From assembly GCA_009911175.1 (NCBI GenBank), contig QXWX01000086.1:1-29004 (forward strand): 29,004 bases of DNA, read 5' to 3'. Both the position numbers and the translations under genes were made by a program. This DNA comes from Lachnospiraceae bacterium. Lineage in GTDB: Bacteria > Bacillota_A > Clostridia > Lachnospirales > Lachnospiraceae. A model generated the notes under the pieces. That model saw only the letters and a list, made by a program, of their open reading frames with translations. It ran no database searches and was not told where the DNA came from. Positions 16,451 through 22,991 of the stretch are shown here, piece after piece. The first letter of the stretch is position 1; the number at the start of each line of letters is the position of its first letter.

Positions 16451-17301
16451 ACATATATTCCTTTCTTGACGAAAGCTATACTTAAAGTATCACCTATCGG
16501 CACGAAAGCGATATTATTTTTTTTCGCAAATTCATTTATAGCTTTTCGTGCCCCATCATACGAAAAAGAAAAATAATCATGAACAAATATATAACCATTT
16601 TCTATCATCCGAGGCCAAAAATATTCCAGCCCGGCAAGAATTGGCTTGTACAAATCAACATCTATGTTTACAAACGCATATTGTTCATTTTCAAGTCCTG
16701 CTGCCGTATCTGGAAAATATCCTTTTCGGATAATACAATTCTCACGGTGTGTCATTTTATTTAGCACATATTCAACAGATGTATTTGACAGCTTACCTAC
16801 CGCGTTCTTTAATAACCCATGTTCTTTTTCATAATTTAAATCTATTTCTGGAAAACCTTCAAAAGTATCAAATAAGTAAAATTTTCTGTCTGGAAATGTT
16901 GCATTGATTACTTTGGCAAAATCCCCACGGTAAACACCTAATTCTGCAACGGCCCCCCTATTAACACCTTTTTCATTAAATATAGCTGAAATTTGCTCAA
17001 GACATGATTTTCGCGCTCTAGAAGGCAAATCTATATATTGGCAAATAATTTTTTCTTCAGCTATTCCATTATCAATTAGCCAAGCTTTTGCTTCCTCATA
17101 TCCAGTTAGCTGCCCTAAAATCACTACATCAGGTGAATTATTTAGTATTTCTTCTCTTGCTTTAATATCTAGAAAATCCGCCTTTTGCCCAATTCTATTT
17201 GGATTTTCATCTACAAAATATAAAACATTATATTTTCCTTTTATTAAAGAATATACGTTTTTTCCAGTACCAGTGGAGCCATAAATAACTGCTGTCTTCA
17301 T
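16447..17301 (-). CDS. TylF/MycF-family methyltransferase with N-terminal Rossmann-like module
   Basis: This 284-residue protein starts with the island's Rossmann-like module (residues 1-95: AVIYGSTGTGKN, then YFVDENPN, then VVILGQ). A TylF/macrocin-O-methyltransferase-like domain follows from about 105: VAELGVYRGDFAK (118-130) for SAM, LFDTFEGFPE (143-152), FVNIDVDLYKP (210-220) with metal-binding aspartates, and VHDYF (240-244). This family O-methylates deoxysugars in a metal-dependent way. The gene lies between the epimerase and the heptose kinase, so the heptose or a modified heptose is a likely acceptor. Whether it acts on the nucleotide sugar or on the finished glycan is unknown. Confidence 0.85.
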   Translation of the reverse strand: MKTAVIYGSTGTGKNVYSLIKGKYNVLYFVDENPNRIGQKADFLDIKAREEILNNSPDVVILGQLTGYEEAKAWLIDNGIAEEKIICQYIDLPSRARKSCLEQISAIFNEKGVNRGAVAELGVYRGDFAKVINATFPDRKFYLFDTFEGFPEIDLNYEKEHGLLKNAVGKLSNTSVEYVLNKMTHRENCIIRKGYFPDTAAGLENEQYAFVNIDVDLYKPILAGLEYFWPRMIENGYIFVHDYFSFSYDGARKAINEFAKKNNIAFVPIGDTLSIAFVKKGIYV

Positions 17302-17312
17302 CCCTTATCCTT

Positions 17313-18257
17313 TCAGCTGCCTTCATACATTGATTTTATAGACTTTTCAATTGCTTCTTGTGTAGTGTATTGGTTGTTCCAGCCTAAATTACGTATCTTC
17401 TGTGAATTCAACCGTACTATTGGCACGTCACCCTTCCATCCCCGATCGCCGCCTGTATAAAAGTATTCCACATTCTGCAGCCCCATGATTTTGACCGCGG
17501 TATCTGCGATTTCTGTGACTGTAATATGGTCTAAGGTTGCCACATTATAATAGTTGTATCCATATAATGCTTTTTTCTCTACGGTTCTTAGTGCATTTAC
17601 AATATCATCAATATAGATATAAGATTTACTTTGCTTTCCATTGCCCAATATTTTTAGTTGCTTTGGATTTTCAGACAATCTATTCAAAAAATCATATCCC
17701 ACACCATGTGTCTGATTTGGCCCTACTACATTTGCAAACCGAAATGCCCCTGCATTCATATCAAACATCTTACAATAAGAGCAAATCAAAGCTTCACAGG
17801 CCAGCTTACTTGCACCATAAGTAGACGAAGGAAGCATAGGTGAAAAATCTTCATCTGTCACCGTTGCCCCTACATCACCGTAAACTCCGCTACCAGACGC
17901 ATAGATTAGATTTTTTACATTATTTTTACGCATTGCTTCCAGAACATTGTTAATCAGATAGGTGCCTTCCCAAAAGTCAATGTCAGGCTGTGAAATTGAC
18001 TTCGAGATATCCGGATTTGATGCAAGGCTATATACAATGTCAATACCTTTCAATGCCTGTGTAAGAGAAACTAGGTCTTTTATATCTTTCTTAATAATAT
18101 GCAGATTTTTTTTATCTAATATTTCCTGTAAATGCTCTTCCTTACCGGAAGAGAGATTATCATATACATATATTTGGGCATTCGGTTCTTCTATAAACAA
18201 TTTTTTAGTAACATGGCTGCCTATAAAACCCGCTCCGCCGATTATCATATATTTCAT
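17313..18257 (-). CDS. NAD-dependent nucleotide-sugar epimerase/dehydratase (extended SDR)
   Basis: This 314-residue extended SDR has GGAGFIGS (7-14) for NAD binding, ASGSGVYG (120-127) and the catalytic pair Y147 and K151 in STYGASK. A GGDRGWKGDVP segment in the C-terminal substrate domain is one I associate with UDP-glucose-4-epimerase-like proteins of polysaccharide loci. It is encoded directly before the methyltransferase and GDP-heptose genes, so GDP-heptose or a derivative is a reasonable substrate, for example epimerised at C4. A housekeeping UDP-hexose epimerase role is the alternative. GGGAG lies nine bases before the ATG. Confidence 0.82.
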   Translation of the reverse strand: MKYMIIGGAGFIGSHVTKKLFIEEPNAQIYVYDNLSSGKEEHLQEILDKKNLHIIKKDIKDLVSLTQALKGIDIVYSLASNPDISKSISQPDIDFWEGTYLINNVLEAMRKNNVKNLIYASGSGVYGDVGATVTDEDFSPMLPSSTYGASKLACEALICSYCKMFDMNAGAFRFANVVGPNQTHGVGYDFLNRLSENPKQLKILGNGKQSKSYIYIDDIVNALRTVEKKALYGYNYYNVATLDHITVTEIADTAVKIMGLQNVEYFYTGGDRGWKGDVPIVRLNSQKIRNLGWNNQYTTQEAIEKSIKSMYEGS

Positions 18258-18287
18258 TAAAATATTCTCCCTTTATTAATCACAGCT

Positions 18288-19874
18288 TTATAATTTTATT
18301 TTTTTTGCAATTTCAATATTTTCCCACTCATTCAAATGCCATGGAAAGCATCCAAATTCGTAATTAGAATCTGTATAATAGTATTTATCATCTGAGCATA
18401 CTTCTATAATTTGAATATTGGGAAATTTATCTTCAATAAATCGATAATATTTTTTTAAAACTCTATTTATTTTTTTTATTTTAATCAAATTATTAAAATA
18501 ATATTTTTTTTCACCATCTCCATATTGCTCCATCAAGAAATTTTTTATCATAATTATGTTTTGCGGTTCCATGTATGTAAGCAGCTTCTTTATAAAAAGA
18601 TCGCAGCTATTTTCCCATAGTTTTTGACATTCTAGGCTATCTCTTTTTATTACTCTAGCACACTTAGAGAAATCAGCTTCTGCTTCTTCAAATGCGTCAC
18701 TTTTGGTAAAAAACATACCACCCAATTCTAATATATCATGTCTTTCCTCTATTAGATCAAAAAAGAAATATTTAGATTTTTGCTTTTCTATCAGTTCAAA
18801 AAAATCTCCCTGATATTCTCTTCTTAACATAAATTCACGATATCTATTTTTGTGATGTATTTTATATTTTTTTGCCTTTCTTGATATTATACTTATAATA
18901 CTAGTAAAATTAATTCGGCAATATGGATCCTCAAGAATTGGTAATTTATTTACGATCCGGCATAAATTAAATCCTCCCATAATAATTTCATTACAAACAT
19001 TTGAACTGTCAAAATATGAACTATATATATCCAAATATATTTGCTTCATTTCCATATATTCTTTATAATTCAAAACACTTATACAAGGACTACAATATCG
19101 AGAAATCCATCTCAGAATATATTTATCTAAACATGTTTTGTGTATATCAAAATAGCATCGTTTTATACATTCTTCTAATAAATATATCATTGCCTTTGCA
19201 ATTTCAGAGGATGTTATTGCTGTGGCATAAGAATAATCTCGATTCGTTGTACTATATTTCTGATATACATATAAATCTTCTGAGACATTTACAGTCTTTT
19301 TTGAAGCAAATAAGAGGATAGGATATGTAGAAAAATCTTCAGCAGCTGCAAATGGCTGTAAAATAGTATTTTTCTGCCATAATTCTTTTTTGGTCATGAT
19401 TTTCCACATAGTAACACTTCCCAACAAAAGCTTTTGAGAAATGTCGAATTCCTTTTTTAGAATTTCAGTGCATGGAATATATTCTTTACTATTACCTAAC
19501 ATCCTTATTTTAGAATAATCGCATTCTACCATATCGGCATTACTAGTTACTATTTTGTTATACATTTTTTCAACATAAGTTGCTTTAATCACATCATCTG
19601 AATCAATAAAAACAATATAGTCCCCTTTAGCTTCTTGAATTCCTTGGTTGCGTGCAGGCCCTAAACCGCACTGCTTTTCATCTATCATCCTTATTCTTTT
19701 GTCCTTAAAACACCATTCCTGACATTTAAGTGTTGAGGAATCCGATGATCGTCCAACTATTAATAATATTTCGATATCTGAAAATGTCTGATTCACAATA
19801 GATTTCATACAGGCATCTATATAATTTTCAACATTATACACAGGAACGATAACACTGACTGCACATTCTCCCAT
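18288..19874 (-). CDS. GT2 glycosyltransferase fused to a DUF6270-like C-terminal domain
   Basis: This is a 528-residue protein. Residues 5-115 are a GT-A domain (VSVIVPVYNVENYI, QTFSDIEILLI, metal site FIDSDD at 89-94). The usual DDGSTDGS after the third strand is replaced by VGRSSDSS (40-47), losing an aspartate normally contacting the nucleotide, so activity or donor choice may differ. The C-terminal part, from about 368, with FFFDLIEERHDI, a KSDAFEEAE stretch and PNIQIIEV followed by FGCFPWHLNEW, resembles DUF6270, an SGNH-like family of cell-surface polysaccharide loci. The middle (about 120-340) is unrecognised. The coding DNA is very AT-rich; the 60 bases from 18481 contain 13 G or C. 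It lacks the module carried by many neighbours. AGGAG precedes the start. Confidence 0.78.
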   Translation of the reverse strand: MGECAVSVIVPVYNVENYIDACMKSIVNQTFSDIEILLIVGRSSDSSTLKCQEWCFKDKRIRMIDEKQCGLGPARNQGIQEAKGDYIVFIDSDDVIKATYVEKMYNKIVTSNADMVECDYSKIRMLGNSKEYIPCTEILKKEFDISQKLLLGSVTMWKIMTKKELWQKNTILQPFAAAEDFSTYPILLFASKKTVNVSEDLYVYQKYSTTNRDYSYATAITSSEIAKAMIYLLEECIKRCYFDIHKTCLDKYILRWISRYCSPCISVLNYKEYMEMKQIYLDIYSSYFDSSNVCNEIIMGGFNLCRIVNKLPILEDPYCRINFTSIISIISRKAKKYKIHHKNRYREFMLRREYQGDFFELIEKQKSKYFFFDLIEERHDILELGGMFFTKSDAFEEAEADFSKCARVIKRDSLECQKLWENSCDLFIKKLLTYMEPQNIIMIKNFLMEQYGDGEKKYYFNNLIKIKKINRVLKKYYRFIEDKFPNIQIIEVCSDDKYYYTDSNYEFGCFPWHLNEWENIEIAKKIKL

Positions 19875-19957
19875 ATTAAAAAAATCTCCTCTCCAAGTGA
19901 GTTCTGATTCTAATAATCAAGTCATGATTTATATTAATTTACTACTTATATATTAGA

Positions 19958-20794
19958 TCACAAAAGATTTTTATATAATTCGTTCTCAAAAATTTTAATT
20001 TTGGAAACGGGATGTGCTTTCCGCTTTTTTACTGGAGGTAGTTTCATATAGTCTCCAAACTTAAAATTTAGATAACTATCATAATCCTTAATTCCAAGAA
20101 AGTTATTTCCCTCAAACTCTATTTCTATACTATTTTCGTACCAATTTCTATAATATCCGTATTCGTTATTAGGCGTTGGAAACATCAATATACGAACCAT
20201 TAGAGTTTTTTTACGGTTAGCATTAAAAATCATAGAATGATAATAATGAAAGACATATTTTTCTGGAATATGATCTATTAATTTATAAGCTTGCCGCTTC
20301 CACCAATTTTTCTCTGCAAGTTTTCCTACTTTCGCCCAAAGAATTTTCCGAACACAAAAAGTCTCAAAGTTCTTTATACTTCTTAATAAATAATTATCTG
20401 GTACACCATCTAGAGGAAAAATATCAATAAATATCCCCTGCATATAAGGCATGTGCTCTTGATATTCACGTAAAAATAATGTGTTTTTCCGTCGGAGTTT
20501 ACCATATCCCCAACGATATCCTTTCGTATTTCTGTGGTCTTGAAAAATAAACCTCGATTTATCAAGTACTGTTTTGCATGCTTCACGAAATTTTTCATAT
20601 TCCGGACGAAGTAACGCTACATCCGCATCATCATCCCACGGAATATATCCGCCATGCCGAATCGCTCCAAGCAAAGTTCCCGCAATAATATTATATCGAA
20701 TATTGCATTTTTTGCATATTCGATCAACCTCAATAAGCATTTCTAATTGTATCATTTGAAGTTGGCGAAGCATCTTTTCATCTAATTGCACCAT
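19958..20794 (-). CDS. LicD-family phosphotransferase
   Basis: This is a 278-residue protein by the start chosen here. It has the LicD hallmark GTLLGAIRHGGYIPWDDDAD (39-58), which holds the nucleotidyltransferase-like aspartates, then LRPEYEKF, and LPPVKKRKAHP near the end. LicD proteins transfer phosphocholine or other phospho-groups onto surface glycans from CDP-activated donors, which fits the cytidylyltransferase two genes upstream. I chose the ATG at 20794 because LicD homology begins there and AGGGA lies seven bases upstream. A frame-open ATG at 20833 would add 13 residues and overlap the previous gene by 23 bases, with no clear ribosome binding site. No choline kinase or cytidylyltransferase of the choline type is visible, so a polyol phosphate is preferred over phosphocholine. 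Confidence 0.85.
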   Translation of the reverse strand: MVQLDEKMLRQLQMIQLEMLIEVDRICKKCNIRYNIIAGTLLGAIRHGGYIPWDDDADVALLRPEYEKFREACKTVLDKSRFIFQDHRNTKGYRWGYGKLRRKNTLFLREYQEHMPYMQGIFIDIFPLDGVPDNYLLRSIKNFETFCVRKILWAKVGKLAEKNWWKRQAYKLIDHIPEKYVFHYYHSMIFNANRKKTLMVRILMFPTPNNEYGYYRNWYENSIEIEFEGNNFLGIKDYDSYLNFKFGDYMKLPPVKKRKAHPVSKIKIFENELYKNLL

Positions 20795-20810
20795 AATTTT
20801 TATCCCTAAA

Positions 20811-21536
20811 TTATAAATAATTTTCCGGTTCATTTAAAAATACATCTGTAACCCCTTGTTGTTCTAATGCTCCCAAATCCAGCTTATTTCCCGTTGGTTT
20901 TTCTGGATATAAATGTCCGGTCAGCCATGTCCGTACGGAATATCCTTCCAGTTTTTCTTTTGGGAGATCTAGTCCCCGCCAGAATGGATGAAGTGCTTCT
21001 GCACCGCAACCACCTTTTAACTTGTACAGGCAGTCCGATACTTTCGTATCCAAAACTCCTGTCTCCGCGTCCGGATCAAGGCTCTTTATTCGCTCAAGTG
21101 AAAAAGCATAAAATGAGGAATAAATAATATAATCCTGTAGATCGTAACGATGGGCAAGATTTATCACCTTTTGTTCCATTCCTTCATATGAAAAAATGCT
21201 GTTTTTTAATTCTATATTCAGTCTTAGCCCTCTTTTCAAATAATCCCGAAGCAGATCAAATACTTCCTCTAATAAGGGGATTATCTGATATGCCCCGTTT
21301 CCGGTATCAATCCGTAGTTTTTTTAACTCAGTTAATGAATATTGTCTTAATTCACCGATTCCATCGGTTGTCCGATCGACCCTTTCATCATGGCATACCA
21401 CCAGATATCCATCTTTTGTAAGCTGAATATCCAGTTCAATTCCGGCAAGTCCAGATATTCCAGCCGCTTTCTCAAAGGCCAGCAAAGTATTTTCTGGATA
21501 CCTTTGGCTACAGCCCCTATGAGCCCATATTTTCAT
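20811..21536 (-). CDS. Glycerophosphodiester phosphodiesterase
   Basis: This is a 241-residue TIM-barrel GDPD-family protein, close to the usual length for cytoplasmic members. WAHRG (4-8) and YPENT (13-17) form the first catalytic stretch, GIELDIQLTKDG (32-43) gives metal ligands E34 and D36, and VVCHDE (46-51) gives H49. Members hydrolyse glycerophosphodiesters to glycerol 3-phosphate plus an alcohol. No signal peptide is visible. It overlaps the cytidylyltransferase fusion by 20 bases and has AAAGGAG before its start. It could supply glycerol 3-phosphate for CDP-glycerol, or trim or recycle a phosphodiester on the glycan. Housekeeping lipid salvage is less likely in this position. Confidence 0.88.
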   Translation of the reverse strand: MKIWAHRGCSQRYPENTLLAFEKAAGISGLAGIELDIQLTKDGYLVVCHDERVDRTTDGIGELRQYSLTELKKLRIDTGNGAYQIIPLLEEVFDLLRDYLKRGLRLNIELKNSIFSYEGMEQKVINLAHRYDLQDYIIYSSFYAFSLERIKSLDPDAETGVLDTKVSDCLYKLKGGCGAEALHPFWRGLDLPKEKLEGYSVRTWLTGHLYPEKPTGNKLDLGALEQQGVTDVFLNEPENYL

Positions 21537-22869
21537 AGTTCCGATTCTCCTTTAGAAATTTTTCCATGATTCCAGCAATGACAGTGGATTCTCCGCGTGT
21601 AAGTTTGAAATCATTTTTACTGCTTCCATTGATCATAGAAAGGAAATCACTGATTTCATATCTCAGGCCTTCGCCAAGGAAGCGGTCTGAAAATTTTTCT
21701 ATTTTTCCAGCATCCTCATAATGAACTTCAAAGTACGTTGTTTTCCACCAAGGCGCTTCTGCCACAATATACCCTTTTGTTCCTGAGATTAAAATCCGGC
21801 CCTCCGACTTTACACCAAGGCCGCAGGTCGCTGTGGCAATACTATTCGGATATTCGAAAGACACTTTTGTAAACAAGTCAAGCCCATTTGAACCCTTGAT
21901 ACTATGGAACAGAACTTGTCCATACTCTTTTCCAAACAGCTTAATAATGGGCAGTAGAACATAACTGCCAAGCTCTGTAAAACTTCCGCCATATTTTAAA
22001 TTCGTGAGTTCTCTGGACTCTGGATTTTCCAGCTTGGTAAAGCAGGCTTCTACATTCCGTATATTTCCAATGATTCCACTGCAGGCGATTCCCAGCAGGT
22101 TTGCAAACCCGGGGCAGTACGCTGTTTTTATCGCCTCAAGTAAGACTAGCTTTTTCCTTTTGGCATAGGAAAAAGCTTCCTCTGCCTGTGACTTTTCCAA
22201 CACCATGGGCTTTTCACATAACACATGTTTCCCATGCTCCAGTGCGGATTTTATATATCCATAATGTGTCTCATGAGGAGACGCTATGTAGACTGCATCT
22301 ATGGCCGCAAAAAATTCTTCCGGATCCTGGTAAGCGTTAATCTCCCATTTTTCAGCAAAACGAAATGCGCTTTCAGCGTGAGGATTATATACACCCTGTG
22401 TACTGACACCGCTCACCAGCTTAGCCTCCGGAATAAAACGCTCCGCAATCCTGCCGGTTCCGATGACCCCGATCCTCTGGATTCGTTTATTCTGGGTCCG
22501 CAGCATGGTGCTGGAAATATTTTTTGTCCGTTCCAGATATATAACTTGACAATAGTCCTTCAGGTAATCGAACTGTCCGGTCCAGTCAGAACCGACCGTA
22601 AAAATGTCGATTTTGTATTTCTGGATGTCACGGAACTTCTGCCCGGCAGCTTCCTCAATGATGATCTCATCAGCAAATCCGGTTTTCTTTACATTTTCAA
22701 TTCTTGTCATTAAGGAATCAATGACGTTTAATTTTCCCCGTGTACGGTCGTATTCTTCTGTAGTGATACCGACTATAAGGTAATCACCAAGCTGCTTTGC
22801 CCTTTGCAGAAGCCGGTAATGACCTTCGTGGAATAAATCATAGGTTCCATATGTAATAACCTTAGTCAT
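21517..22869 (-). CDS. TagD-like cytidylyltransferase fused to Gfo/Idh/MocA oxidoreductase
   Basis: This is a 450-residue fusion. Residues 1-125 form a TagD-type cytidylyltransferase with GTYDLFHEGH (8-17, the HxGH site) and RTKNISST (114-121), which corresponds to the RTxGIST signature. TagD makes CDP-glycerol from CTP and glycerol 3-phosphate. Residues 131-445 are a Gfo/Idh/MocA NAD(P) oxidoreductase with RIGVIGTGRIAE (132-143), SPHETH (197-202) and CEKPM (218-222). The fusion implies consecutive steps, for example reduction of a keto-polyol phosphate followed by cytidylation, so the product may be a CDP-polyol other than CDP-3-glycerol. The usual reaction is known for the families; the substrate here is inference. 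GGGAGG lies upstream of the ATG. Confidence 0.86.
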   Translation of the reverse strand: MTKVITYGTYDLFHEGHYRLLQRAKQLGDYLIVGITTEEYDRTRGKLNVIDSLMTRIENVKKTGFADEIIIEEAAGQKFRDIQKYKIDIFTVGSDWTGQFDYLKDYCQVIYLERTKNISSTMLRTQNKRIQRIGVIGTGRIAERFIPEAKLVSGVSTQGVYNPHAESAFRFAEKWEINAYQDPEEFFAAIDAVYIASPHETHYGYIKSALEHGKHVLCEKPMVLEKSQAEEAFSYAKRKKLVLLEAIKTAYCPGFANLLGIACSGIIGNIRNVEACFTKLENPESRELTNLKYGGSFTELGSYVLLPIIKLFGKEYGQVLFHSIKGSNGLDLFTKVSFEYPNSIATATCGLGVKSEGRILISGTKGYIVAEAPWWKTTYFEVHYEDAGKIEKFSDRFLGEGLRYEISDFLSMINGSSKNDFKLTRGESTVIAGIMEKFLKENRNYENMGS

Positions 22870-22991
22870 ACCGTCATCCTCCCTGACCTTTTTACGATAT
22901 AGGCAGCAAAAGAATCCTCCGTATCAGGTACTTTCTGCCGTTATACAGGCAACACTATATGCGTGCAGCGCCTAAAACAGGAAGCCGTGCT

